46,541 nt of DNA from Anaerolineae bacterium (GCA_011192015.1 DUET01000078.1:78854-125394); one strand, 5' to 3'; shown: positions 17,591 to 26,504, numbered from the stretch's first letter. Program-made: numbers and translations. The notes: generated by a model from the letters alone, not told the origin.

Positions 17591-18315
17591 GGCGATCCTT
17601 GTATGTCCGGTGGTGAGATCTCAATCAAGCGGTCGAAATCCCAGAAATCAAGCTGCCAGATCCTTGGCTCCGTCTCGGTTGGCAGATGCTCTGTTAGCAC
17701 GATGCGATGGATCTCGAACGTTTGCGGTTCGATCCATAGTTCTACCAGCATCATCTCGGAGGCGATCAATCCATAGCTCATAGAATAAATGTGGTCGCCC
17801 TTCATGTCTGCAACGATGTAGTAGAGATCTCTGCCCGGCAGCTCGTCCAATTCTACGACCCCCTGGAACACGGGATCGACGAGGTCTTCCTTCAACACAA
17901 ACACCATGCCGCTCTCCGGCTCGAAGAGCGTTGCTGGATTGAAGCTCCATCCCGCAGGCGCTTGCTCCCAAGCGCCTGTCGCCAGGTTCGTGAACCACTG
18001 CTGGTTTCCCAAATTCAAGATCTGGAATTCGCTGACCATGCCTGGAGTGATCACGCGCACCATGGCATGCACCGCATCAGGCGCCATGAAGACGCCCTCT
18101 ACGCGGCGAAAGGCGATCGTCTCTTCGGGATCGAAATACGCCCGCGCTCCCTCACGAACCATCGAAAAAGCGAATCCGTCCAGATTCGCAGTTCGTTCGA
18201 TGGCGCGCATCAGGATGTCTTCAACAGGCAGATCCTCTGGTGGCGCCAGGCTACATGCCTCCAGTATCAAGGAAGCCAGCATTAAGAGCAGGATTACGAT
18301 CTTTTTTAACTTCAT
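17587..18315 (-). CDS. LppX/LprAFG-like lipoprotein
   Basis: A 242-residue lipoprotein. The signal sequence MKLKKIVILLLMLASLILEAC ends in a lipobox Cys at residue 21. The mature part resembles the LppX/LprAFG fold, a half-barrel that carries acylated lipids: the early amphipathic helix with a Leu-Asp-Gly-Phe-Ala-Phe stretch, strands with YFDPEETIAFRRVEGVF, NQQWFTNLATGAWEQAP, and ELPGRDLYYIVADMKG. Family membership is a pattern judgement. It is the first gene of an overlapping operon with an MFS transporter and a DUF3352 protein, consistent with a lipid hand-over role. Confidence 0.75.
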   Translation of the reverse strand: MKLKKIVILLLMLASLILEACSLAPPEDLPVEDILMRAIERTANLDGFAFSMVREGARAYFDPEETIAFRRVEGVFMAPDAVHAMVRVITPGMVSEFQILNLGNQQWFTNLATGAWEQAPAGWSFNPATLFEPESGMVFVLKEDLVDPVFQGVVELDELPGRDLYYIVADMKGDHIYSMSYGLIASEMMLVELWIEPQTFEIHRIVLTEHLPTETEPRIWQLDFWDFDRLIEISPPDIQGSP

Positions 18316-18702
18316 GCTTTTGGTTATGTTGCTCCGTTTCCAAACGATACGCCAACGGTTCCATCTCCCCCAGGAAGTTCAATCCTCAATGCTTTAATGC
18401 TTTCGATTGTATGATAATTTCATATGGTTCACCAACCTTACATCTGTGTGATTTCAGAAAAGGATCCAATCGTGACAGGAAATGATGTCGATCCATCTGC
18501 AGGCAACACCACTGCTACGATTCGACGGCCTATGGTACAAATGGGTTCGCAACGGCTTTTCTCGAATGCATGTTAAATAAAAGAAAACCCTTATGCTTCG
18601 CGAGGGCTTCATCCCTTGAAATTCGTTCGACCACCTGACCATTCGAACCGTTCCTGGATCGAATGGTCATCCACCGATCAAGCCAGTTAAGTTGAGGTCG
18701 TC
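18316..18702. other. Divergent intergenic region, 387 bp
   Basis: Separates the minus-strand lipoprotein operon from the plus-strand corrinoid genes and should hold both promoters. A TATGATAAT sequence is at 18411-18419 (plus). Around 18584-18608 the minus strand can form a six-pair stem followed by a T-rich run. A 10-bp inverted repeat is listed separately. I looked for a cobalamin or SAM riboswitch ahead of 18703 and did not recognise one. No convincing gene. Confidence 0.5.
18637..18668. repeat. 10-bp inverted repeat before the corrinoid operon
   Basis: GACCATTCGA and its exact complement TCGAATGGTC are separated by 12 bases and end 34 bases before the ATG at 18703. It could be an operator or a leader hairpin for the downstream three-gene operon; the sequence does not decide between them. 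Confidence 0.45.
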
Positions 18703-19380
18703 ATGTCGCAATGGCACATTCCGTTAGACATCGACAGCATCCTTCAGGCACAGGGAGCTGATCCCCAGTCCATTCGCATGCAAAGCCCTCGACTTCTCCA
18801 TATCGCGGAGCAGGCGCTCATGGAAGCCAAACCCCTTCTGCACCCTCAGGTCTATCTCAAACGGCTCAAGGTGCTGGATCAAGACGCTCAGGAATTATTC
18901 CTGCATGACGGGGGCATGCTGACCGGTCCTTTGATCGCAGAACGATTATCCAGCGCAACCGAGATTGTTGCCGTTCTATGCACCATCGGTCCTGAATTGG
19001 AGAAACGCTCCACAGAACTGATGCCCATGCATACAATGCGTGCCCTGGCTCTCGATGGTGCAGGTTCGGCTGCTGTTGAGATTCTCTGCAATGCAGCCTG
19101 TAGCTCTGTCGAAAAGCAGGCTCGATCTGAGCAACTACACATTTCCATGCCATTCTTTCCCGGAATGCATGGATGGCCAATTGAAGTAGGTCAGGATCAA
19201 CTTTTCAACCTTTGGGATGAACCACTGGACATCATGCTCACACCGTCCTATATGATGGTCCCTCGAAAATCGCTTTCCATGGTCGTCGGTCTGGGAAAAC
19301 GGCCATTTCAATCAGGTTCATCATGCAACCTCTGCAGCTCTTCTCAAACCTGTCGCTATCGAGATCTCCATGCTCAATAA
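18703..19380 (+). CDS. MetH activation-domain-like protein
   Basis: A 225-residue protein resembling the stand-alone relative of the B12-dependent methionine synthase activation domain, which binds SAM and re-methylates oxidised cobalamin. The late segment LTPSYMMVPRKSLSMVVGLG matches that family's conserved SAM-binding region. The C-terminus carries CNLCSSSQTCRYR, a Cys cluster common in these stand-alone proteins. GAGGT precedes the ATG. Its stop overlaps the start of the RACo-like gene by 11 bases, so the two are coupled; both fit reductive reactivation of a corrinoid protein. No MetH itself is in the window. Confidence 0.82.
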   Translation: MSQWHIPLDIDSILQAQGADPQSIRMQSPRLLHIAEQALMEAKPLLHPQVYLKRLKVLDQDAQELFLHDGGMLTGPLIAERLSSATEIVAVLCTIGPELEKRSTELMPMHTMRALALDGAGSAAVEILCNAACSSVEKQARSEQLHISMPFFPGMHGWPIEVGQDQLFNLWDEPLDIMLTPSYMMVPRKSLSMVVGLGKRPFQSGSSCNLCSSSQTCRYRDLHAQ

Positions 19381-21220
19381 TCCAACCCCCTCCTCCGATC
19401 GAGTTTGGATTTCCATCCGTCCCCACGATCTTCAAATCGAGGTCCCGGCCGGCACGGATCTGTTGACCGCCGCACAGAGGGCAGGCGCCCACATGGTGTC
19501 ACTCTGCGGAGGCGCAGGATCATGTGCGAGTTGCATCATCCGCATGCTTTCGGGAGAAGTCACCGCCATCTCGGCTCTCGAGGAGGCCGCATTGGCTTCC
19601 TTGGATCTAGAACTTGGTTATCGTTTGGCCTGCCAAACGCGTGCATTGAGTGACGTGGAAATGGAGATCCCTCCCCGCTCGCTGGTTGCCTCCCAGCGCC
19701 TGCAATTGGAGGATCAGACATCCGATGTCGAGCCCGAACCTCATATCGTGGCCCTGGATATCCAGCTCGATTCCGCAGACCTGCAAGACCTGCGATCCGA
19801 CTCAACCCGCCTTCGACAGGCACTCCTCGAGCGTAATTTCTCCGATGCAGCATTCCCTCTGGCTGTCCTGCGCCGGCTCTCTCATCAGCTACGCGATCAG
19901 GATTGGTCTCTTCGACTGGCCATACGGGGCAAGGAGATCGTGGCTGCCCTACCTGCAGAAAGCCCCCTCCTTGGTTTGGCCATCGATATCGGCACCACGA
20001 AACTCGCGCTCTATCTTCTGGATCTCGCCAACGGGGAGATACTTGCCAAGGTCGGTGCATTGAATCCACAAGTCGATTTCGGTGAGGATGTCGTCAGCCG
20101 CATCAGCTATGCCACAAGCCATGAGCATGGATTGGAAGATCTTCAATCCGTGCTTGTGGATACGCTGAATACCGTGCTCGAAGACTGTTGCCAGGATATC
20201 GGTGCTTCACCGCAGCATATCGTGGAGGCCGTTGTTGTCGGCAATACTGTCATGCATCACATCTTTGCCGGATTGCCCGTCCACCAATTGGGTGTGTCCC
20301 CCTATGTACCCGCCGTCAGTGAAGCCCTCGATATCCGCGCTGAACAGGTTGGTTTAAGCATCGCACCTGGCGCCCACGTGTATCTTCCTCCCAATATCGC
20401 CGGCTATGTTGGAGCTGATCACGTCTCCATGCTGTTGGCAAGCGAAGCCTGGGTTACTCAGACCAACTTGCTGGCACTCGACATCGGAACCAATACTGAA
20501 ATCACGCTCATAACCAACGGGCGCCTCTACACTTGTTCTTGCGCCTCTGGTCCCGCGTTCGAAGGCGCACATATCCAGGACGGCATGCGCGCCGCATCTG
20601 GTGCCATCGAACGCGTACACATCGATGAGGCCGGCATTCATCTGCAGACCATTGACGATCAACCTGCTGTGGGCATCTGCGGATCAGGCATCCTGGATGC
20701 GGTGGCAGAGTTCCTGGGCGCAGGTGCGCTGGATCGCAATGGTGGCATGGTGGAAAGTCACACGCTCGTTCGTCGTAGAGAGAAGAAGCACGAGGTTCTC
20801 CTGTTATCCGCGGAACACTCAGGCCACGGCCGCGACATCGTCGTCACGCGAAGAGATGTCAACGAAATCCAACTCGCAAAAGCCGCCATTCGAGCTGGAT
20901 TGGAGATCCTGCTTCATCATGCTGGAGTGAGCCATGACGCCATCAATGAGATCATCGTCGCCGGCGCTTTCGGAACCTATTTGGATGTTCGCAGCGCAAT
21001 TCGACTGGGCATGTTTCCCGATCTGCCCCTTTCACGGTTTCGCCAGGTCGGCAATGCAGCCGGTGCAGGCGCGCGCCAAATGCTGCTCGCACCATCGACC
21101 AGGATCTCAGCGGCATCCTTCGTCGATTCCATTGAGTATGTCGAGTTATCTGCGCATCCCGAATTCACATCACATTACATGCAAGCGCTCTTTCTCGAAT
21201 CTCGTCTGGCACTCAGCTAA
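19370..21220 (+). CDS. RACo-type reductive activator of corrinoid proteins (2Fe-2S plus ASKHA ATPase)
   Basis: A 616-residue protein. Residues 10-100 form a plant-type ferredoxin domain with cluster ligands Cys46, Cys52, Cys55 and Cys88. The remainder is the DUF4445/RACo ASKHA domain: GLAIDIGTTKLALYLLDL (phosphate-binding loop), NPQVDFGEDVVSRISYA, LALDIGTNTEITL, GPAFEGAHIQDGMRA, GICGSGILDAVAEFL and IIVAGAFGTYLD. In acetogens this family uses ATP to return an inactive Co(II) corrinoid protein to Co(I). Overlap with the MetH-activation-like gene and proximity to a CbiR-like gene support a corrinoid maintenance role. The partner corrinoid protein is not in the window. Confidence 0.9.
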   Translation: MLNNPTPSSDRVWISIRPHDLQIEVPAGTDLLTAAQRAGAHMVSLCGGAGSCASCIIRMLSGEVTAISALEEAALASLDLELGYRLACQTRALSDVEMEIPPRSLVASQRLQLEDQTSDVEPEPHIVALDIQLDSADLQDLRSDSTRLRQALLERNFSDAAFPLAVLRRLSHQLRDQDWSLRLAIRGKEIVAALPAESPLLGLAIDIGTTKLALYLLDLANGEILAKVGALNPQVDFGEDVVSRISYATSHEHGLEDLQSVLVDTLNTVLEDCCQDIGASPQHIVEAVVVGNTVMHHIFAGLPVHQLGVSPYVPAVSEALDIRAEQVGLSIAPGAHVYLPPNIAGYVGADHVSMLLASEAWVTQTNLLALDIGTNTEITLITNGRLYTCSCASGPAFEGAHIQDGMRAASGAIERVHIDEAGIHLQTIDDQPAVGICGSGILDAVAEFLGAGALDRNGGMVESHTLVRRREKKHEVLLLSAEHSGHGRDIVVTRRDVNEIQLAKAAIRAGLEILLHHAGVSHDAINEIIVAGAFGTYLDVRSAIRLGMFPDLPLSRFRQVGNAAGAGARQMLLAPSTRISAASFVDSIEYVELSAHPEFTSHYMQALFLESRLALS

Positions 21221-21250
21221 GGATTTCTTGCAAGCTACGGAGAATCGTTC

Positions 21251-22144
21251 ATGCGTTTCGGAATCATGACCCTACAGCTCCAGTCCCTGATCCCCTCCGA
21301 CTCTTCCGCCGAACAGGTCATCTCCCATCTCGCCGGCTTGGACTATGCAAAACTGGTCCGTTCCCTGGTCGAGGCCGGTTTCAAGAACATCGAGATTGGT
21401 GGCGATATGGCGCTCTTCTTCCCCCATACGCTTCAAGCGCCAAGCATCGAGGCTTTGGCGGCTCTCCAATCAGAGTTGGATCTCACCTATTCAGTCCATC
21501 TGCCGCTGTGGTCCCTTGAACCATCGACGCCTTATGAACCCGTTCGTTCAGCCTCTGTTCAGGTGATGGCGGATATCATTCGAGCAACGCTGCCTCTTGA
21601 GCCGGAGGTTTACGTGATGCATGCGACAGGAGCGCTTGCGGCAGAGTTCTACCGCATGACCTTGCCCGACATGGCCAAGGCCATGGTCGTTCGCCAATTT
21701 CAATCTTATGCGGAGGAAAGTCTCGCATCGCTCTTGAAGAAGACCGGAATCCACTCGCGACGCATCGCCATCGAGACCATCGAGTTCCCCTTCGACCTCA
21801 CTCTCGAACTCGCCGAGAGCCTGGACCTTTCGATTTGCCTCGATACGGGTCATGTGCTGGTTGGCTTCTCGGGTCCGGTGACTATTGATCAGGTCCTGGA
21901 TCAGAGCGGATCCCGTTTGGCAGAAGTCCATCTGCACGACGGACCATGGCAAGGACCTGAGCGAAAGATCGGATACGGATTGGACCACAAACCTTTGGGG
22001 ATGGGGGATTTAGACGTCGGAAGTTTGCTCGATCGCTTGCAGGCCATGGCATTTGATGGCCCCATTATCTTCGAGCTTCAACTGCACGAGGCGATTCAAT
22101 CCTTGGAGGTAGTACGAAAATTGCGGCCTGAATACCTGGCGTAA
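21251..22144 (+). CDS. CbiR-like cobamide-remodelling TIM-barrel protein
   Basis: A 297-residue AP-endonuclease-2/sugar-phosphate-isomerase superfamily barrel. Barrel-end residues that normally hold metals are present: ETIEF (about 177-181), CLDTGHVLVGF (199-209), EVHLHDGP and IIFELQLHE. The cobamide-remodelling phosphodiesterase CbiR belongs to this superfamily and lets cells replace the lower ligand of imported cobamides. The assignment rests on superfamily plus position: it starts 30 bases after the RACo-like gene, with GGAG eight bases before the ATG. An ordinary sugar epimerase is the alternative. Confidence 0.66.
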   Translation: MRFGIMTLQLQSLIPSDSSAEQVISHLAGLDYAKLVRSLVEAGFKNIEIGGDMALFFPHTLQAPSIEALAALQSELDLTYSVHLPLWSLEPSTPYEPVRSASVQVMADIIRATLPLEPEVYVMHATGALAAEFYRMTLPDMAKAMVVRQFQSYAEESLASLLKKTGIHSRRIAIETIEFPFDLTLELAESLDLSICLDTGHVLVGFSGPVTIDQVLDQSGSRLAEVHLHDGPWQGPERKIGYGLDHKPLGMGDLDVGSLLDRLQAMAFDGPIIFELQLHEAIQSLEVVRKLRPEYLA

Positions 22145-22324
22145 TTGGGGCCCCACGCGTGGATGCCAAAATCGCAATCGCTTGTTCTTCCGAATCCGAT
22201 GTGAACTTTCATCGATCAACGGCCCGCGCGTGCGCTAATTTCTGTTGATTTCACTTTCTTTGCATTCCATCATCAAGCGTTCGGACCCCAATCCATCCCC
22301 TCTGGAAGCCCCCTGCCTCGGTTT

Positions 22325-22573
22325 TCACGCCTGCTGCAGATACGTGTTGTAAACGTCGCCAACGGTCTCCATCTCCCATGCACTTTCAATGGGGAAGGAA
22401 TATCCCATCTCCTCCATGCGAATCATCATCGAGGCCAATGCCAATGAGTCCACCTGCAGGTCCTGGATCAAAGTTGCCTCCGGCTTGAGTTTCTCCTCAT
22501 CCAACATGAGTTCTTCCGATAAGACCTTTCGGAATTCATCGAAAGATAGTTTCGGATTGGATTTATCGTTCAT
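22325..22573 (-). CDS. Acyl carrier protein
   Basis: An 82-residue protein starting MNDKSNPKLSFDEF. The phosphopantetheine attachment site is in LQVDSLALASMM (Ser in DSL). Acidic helices around it are normal for carrier proteins. Its start overlaps the end of the acyl-AMP ligase gene by 11 bases, so it should receive the acyl group from that enzyme. It is not next to fabF or other fatty acid genes, arguing for a dedicated secondary carrier. The larger frame reading to 22795 is out-of-frame sequence of the ligase. Confidence 0.9.
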   Translation of the reverse strand: MNDKSNPKLSFDEFRKVLSEELMLDEEKLKPEATLIQDLQVDSLALASMMIRMEEMGYSFPIESAWEMETVGDVYNTYLQQA

Positions 22574-24236
22574 GGGTTCCCACTTTCTCCATTGCGGCTT
22601 CTCGAAGCTTGAATTTCTGCGCCTTCCCTGTTGAAGTCCTGGGAAACTCATCCACGATCTGTATGTTCTCCGGGATTTCGTACACTTCCAAATGCTCGCG
22701 GCAGTGGGCCACAATCTGACTCTTCGCCAGCGATTCCCCATTCTCGAATATGATGAAGGCCCACACGCGTTCGATGCCCATGTTGTCCGGTACACCCACG
22801 ATCACAGCTTCACTGATCTCCGGCAATTCCATGAGTGTGTTCTCGATGCGCGCTGGGTGGATGTTCTGACCCCCGCGTATGATCATGTCCTTCTTACGGC
22901 CCACGATGCGAATATACCCGTCCTCATCCATAACGGCCAGATCGCCCGTGTAGAAGTATCCATCTTCGTTGGGAGATTCGACCTTGCGTTCTGGCATGCC
23001 GTAATAACCCAACATCATGCTGTCTGTGCGGCAGGCCAATTCGCCGATCTCCCCGCATGGCAGCGGTTGCTTCTGCTCATCGACGATGAGTATCTCCATG
23101 CCGGGCATCGCCTTGCCGACTGTCTCGGCCTGATGAGCCGGGCTGTCTTCAAGCATGGTCGCTGCGATTCCGCCTCCGAGTTCAGTCATCCCAAAGCCCA
23201 CATGCACGGCGCAGCCGAATTTCCTTTGGATTTCGCGTGCCAGGTCCGGTGGGCAGGGCGCGGCTCCTGTTGCACAGATCAACAGCGTTGAAAGCCTGTA
23301 GCGGTTGAAATCCTGCACGCGCAGCATGGTCATGTAGCTCAAGGGTACGCCGATTAGAACGCTTACACGCTCCTTTTCGATCAATTCCAGCGATTGTACG
23401 GGATTGAACCTCGGTTGGATCACCAAACGATCGCCCATCAACAATGCCTGCAGCATGGCTTCCAATCCCGAGATCGTGTGCATGCTCATCGTGCTCAGGA
23501 ACACTTGCTGGCGTCCCGCTGCCCGGAGCAAACGTGCGCCGTAGCGAATCAACACGCGTACCCAGCGCTTTAATTTCGCGAAGGTGGGGAAGAAGTTCAT
23601 CCACATCTCACGCAGCTTCATGCTGGCCACCACGGGCGAGATCAAACCGCGATGGCTATGCATCACGCCCTTGGATTCACCGGTCGTTCCGGAGGTGTAG
23701 AGAATAGTTGCCAGATCCTCGGGCGCAAGATCCTGATCCATCCCTTCATGCGTAGCATCTGTCTCCAGGATCTCTGTGAAGACTCCTCCCTGCTCTGGTT
23801 CAAGGTCCGTGATCAGGATCTCCTTAAGACAGTGCATTTCCTGCTTGAGCTCAGAAAGCGTTTCCAGTCCTTCCGGGATCTCAATTTTCGTCGATGCAAC
23901 GACAACCGTGGGTTCCAGCTGACGCAGGTAGCTCAGCATCTTCTTATGCTGCAGTCTGGGCGGCAGAGGAGCTGCCACCGCCCCGATCTCCACTGCAGCA
24001 AAGAAACTGATGATGAAATCCGTTCCCGACCAGAGCAGCAAGGCCACTCGATCCCCCTTGCCTACACCTACGCTTCGGTAATGCTCAGCCAACCGTCTCA
24101 CCTGCGTGCACATTTGCCGATAGGTTGTGCGCGCATGGTCCTCGACCAGAGCCACGCGTCTGCCGAAATTGCGCTCTGCGCAATGCAGGCCTTGCCCCAG
24201 TGTCATCTGTCTCGTGAGTCGTTCTTGACCGCTCAT
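22563..24236 (-). CDS. Acyl-AMP ligase (acyl-CoA or acyl-ACP synthetase)
   Basis: Class I adenylate-forming enzyme of about 557 residues. Motifs in order: ILYTSGTTGESKGVMHSH (ATP-binding P-loop), VHVGFGMTELGGGI, YFYTGDLAVMDEDGYIRIVGRKKDMIIRGG (spanning the hinge) and the terminal FPRTSTGKAQKFKL with the catalytic Lys. It overlaps a free acyl carrier protein gene, so loading a fatty acid onto ACP is more likely than onto CoA. It starts four bases after the GNAT gene's stop; an in-frame ATG at 24269 would overlap that gene. The three genes look like one cassette for activating an acyl chain and transferring it to an amine or hydroxyl. Confidence 0.9.
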   Translation of the reverse strand: MSGQERLTRQMTLGQGLHCAERNFGRRVALVEDHARTTYRQMCTQVRRLAEHYRSVGVGKGDRVALLLWSGTDFIISFFAAVEIGAVAAPLPPRLQHKKMLSYLRQLEPTVVVASTKIEIPEGLETLSELKQEMHCLKEILITDLEPEQGGVFTEILETDATHEGMDQDLAPEDLATILYTSGTTGESKGVMHSHRGLISPVVASMKLREMWMNFFPTFAKLKRWVRVLIRYGARLLRAAGRQQVFLSTMSMHTISGLEAMLQALLMGDRLVIQPRFNPVQSLELIEKERVSVLIGVPLSYMTMLRVQDFNRYRLSTLLICATGAAPCPPDLAREIQRKFGCAVHVGFGMTELGGGIAATMLEDSPAHQAETVGKAMPGMEILIVDEQKQPLPCGEIGELACRTDSMMLGYYGMPERKVESPNEDGYFYTGDLAVMDEDGYIRIVGRKKDMIIRGGQNIHPARIENTLMELPEISEAVIVGVPDNMGIERVWAFIIFENGESLAKSQIVAHCREHLEVYEIPENIQIVDEFPRTSTGKAQKFKLREAAMEKVGTHER

Positions 24237-24240
24237 GGCT

Positions 24241-25407
24241 TCATTCCGATGCGTACTTGCCATCTTCATCGAAAACCATCTTATAGAGACGATAGTGCTT
24301 GTAGCGCTCCGCTCCCAATCGCTCCGCTAATCGCACAACGGTCGGGTTGAATTCCGAGGTCAGGGATCCATCCAGCCAATCATATCCTTTGGCTGCCGCT
24401 TCTCGAACGGCTTGCAGGTAGAGCAGCACATCGATCCCTCGTCGACGGTACTGCTCGAGAACACCGAACAGCTTGAAGCTGACCACGTCGATCCGCCTGC
24501 TGTACCACAACAACTTGAGCCAACCGATGGGGAACATACGCCCATTCAGGTGGATCAGTACCCGGTTCATATCCGGGAAACACACCAGGAACCCAACAGC
24601 TTTCCCGTCGACCTCTGCAAATAACGCCAGGTCGGGATCGAGCAGCGGTCGAAGCTGGTTCGCGAATCTGCCCCACGTGGCTTCATCCATGGGAACATGA
24701 TCGGGCAGATGGGTGAGAGTCACGTTGAATAAGTTCCGAGCAATTTCCAGATCTCGATCCCAATCATCCATCCTGACCTTGCGCACTTCAACCCCGCCGC
24801 GCTTTGCGGTTGCTTCAAAAACGCGTATCAGTTCCTCCGGCAGAGCTTCTAAATTGGGGCCCAGATCGGGAAGTGAAACTCTCCAGGCGTAAAAATCGTT
24901 CTTCTTCTCCATCCCATAGTGGTTCATGAAATCATCGTAGTAAAGAGGTGTGTGCGCCTCCAGCAGCGCCGGAGGTGCGTCGGTCTCTTGGATCAGAAAT
25001 CCCGGCTCATCGTTCCTGCCGAAATTCGTCGGTCCCCAGAAGCCATCCATTCCCCAGTGGTGAGCTCTTGCCACAACCGTATCCAGCAATTGCTTCGCCA
25101 CCTCATAGTCATCGATGACTTCGTAAAATCCGAATCCCGCCATGTTGGCATTCAGGCGCTCATTGCTGCGGTGATCGACAAATGCCGCCACTGTGCCAAC
25201 GACCTTGCCCCTCCTTCTGGCAAGGTACAGCTCTACGTCAGCATTTCGAAAGAAGGGATTTTCATCTGGATTGAGCCTGGAGTATCGCTCGGAAATCAGT
25301 GGTGGAACCCAATTAGGATCACCCTTGTAAACCTGCCAAGGAAAAAGAATGAATGCTCTCATGTCCTTACGTGTGTGAACCTGTTTGATCTCGATGGATT
25401 GGTCCAT
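24241..25407 (-). CDS. GNAT-superfamily acyltransferase, YghO/bacterial ceramide synthase-like
   Basis: A 388-residue protein. The N-terminus (FILFPWQVYKGDPNWVPPL, then NPFFRNADVELYLARR and GKVVGTVAAFVDH) follows the pattern of the YghO family. A GNAT acyl-donor loop is suggested at EQYRRRGIDVLLYLQAV (about 323-339) and the protein ends LAERLGAERYKHYRLYKM. Members of this family include the bacterial ceramide synthase of Caulobacter, which acylates a long-chain base. Here the gene is followed directly by an acyl-AMP ligase and an ACP, the helper types found in that pathway. No serine palmitoyltransferase is in the window, so the acceptor is unknown. Confidence 0.75.
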   Translation of the reverse strand: MDQSIEIKQVHTRKDMRAFILFPWQVYKGDPNWVPPLISERYSRLNPDENPFFRNADVELYLARRRGKVVGTVAAFVDHRSNERLNANMAGFGFYEVIDDYEVAKQLLDTVVARAHHWGMDGFWGPTNFGRNDEPGFLIQETDAPPALLEAHTPLYYDDFMNHYGMEKKNDFYAWRVSLPDLGPNLEALPEELIRVFEATAKRGGVEVRKVRMDDWDRDLEIARNLFNVTLTHLPDHVPMDEATWGRFANQLRPLLDPDLALFAEVDGKAVGFLVCFPDMNRVLIHLNGRMFPIGWLKLLWYSRRIDVVSFKLFGVLEQYRRRGIDVLLYLQAVREAAAKGYDWLDGSLTSEFNPTVVRLAERLGAERYKHYRLYKMVFDEDGKYASE

Positions 25408-25691
25408 GCTTTGCCATCCTTCTGCTATCTCTGCAGGCCAGGATTTGCTACTCGTCTATATCCTCCAGTCTTTGGAACACTCCGATCTATCCATGGCGTC
25501 ATTCCAAAGGAACGAAAAACGCTCACCGCCGTGCTTGTCCACAAAGCACAGCGCGAGCGGTGATCGAATCCGAACAACCACTACGGTTTCGGGAAGCAAT
25601 GAAATGAAATGAGACCATCTACTTCTAAGCATAGGCAAATGGCTCAATCTGTCAACCCGATGATGACGTCAATCTGCCATCGAAGCCAACT

Positions 25692-26504
25692 TCATTCGCC
25701 GACCCAAGTTTCGCACAGGGTGGGAAGCGGATCGATGGCCCCGCCGGGCGCATCGTAAGGCGAGGTGATCTCATAATGCAGATGAGCACCGCCCGCATTT
25801 CCGGTCGCTCCCACCAACCCGATCACGTCCCCCCGTTCCACTACCTCCCCGACCCTTACTGTCACCTCCTGGAGATGCATGTAGGTTGCGAGCCAATGCG
25901 TTGGTTCGCATAATTCCACCATGTGGAATAACAAATCGTATGAGGGCCCTTCGAATCCGTGATCATGCGCCGATAATTCCACACACACATCATCCCTGCA
26001 ATGTGGACCCAGAGGTTCCTGCCGGCAGTTGAACGCATGTAGCTCAACGTAGTTTCCCATGCCGCCGTTCCACTGACCCTCATCATGCATCCTGCTCACG
26101 ATAGCTCGATCTGTTGTAGCTACCACCTCCGTACCCTCAATCCCCATGAAGGCAAGATCCACCCCCCAGTGTGGATATGCTGTGGGATACCGAGTGCTGC
26201 AATACGTCCATACGACAACACTACGTTCGCATACTCGTTCACGTAGTGGCCATCCGCTGAAGGGATTGATGCTGTACTTCCATCCTGTTCTGCGGCAATC
26301 GCCACCCGGCGGAATGGGATCTGCGCGTTTGGCATCCATCACGCCCTGCGAGTTTGCACCGCCTATCTTCTCGGCATGCGCAGTTTCCGCGGGAACCACC
26401 AATCTCAGGATCAAAACCGCGATCAGAACCATCAGCAAAGTAATGGCAAATCGACCTGCCATCCTCATCCGCGTACCCTTCAAATCCTCTTCTACCAAAC
26501 GCAT
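25692..26504 (-). CDS. Secreted M23-family metallopeptidase
   Basis: About 270 residues with an N-terminal signal/anchor (FAITLLMVLIAVLILRLVV). The LytM/M23 zinc site is complete: His and Asp in HWGVDLAF, and the HxH pair in HLHYEI, with YMHL as the usual catalytic His strand. The domain has an insertion of about 60 residues between the second strand and the third, rich in Cys and His (CRQEPLGPHCRDDVC), which is unusual. These enzymes cut peptidoglycan cross-bridges or bind wall without cutting. The ATG at 26504 with AAGG upstream is preferred to the TTG at 26528. It reads alone. Confidence 0.88.
   Translation of the reverse strand: MRLVEEDLKGTRMRMAGRFAITLLMVLIAVLILRLVVPAETAHAEKIGGANSQGVMDAKRADPIPPGGDCRRTGWKYSINPFSGWPLRERVCERSVVVWTYCSTRYPTAYPHWGVDLAFMGIEGTEVVATTDRAIVSRMHDEGQWNGGMGNYVELHAFNCRQEPLGPHCRDDVCVELSAHDHGFEGPSYDLLFHMVELCEPTHWLATYMHLQEVTVRVGEVVERGDVIGLVGATGNAGGAHLHYEITSPYDAPGGAIDPLPTLCETWVGE

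Noticed and set aside
18454-18642. A 62-residue minus-strand frame in the divergent intergenic region.
   Set aside because: No ribosome-binding site, and composition unlike neighbouring genes.
18400-18702. Possible cobalamin riboswitch before the corrinoid operon.
   Set aside because: No B12-box or conserved core was found by eye.
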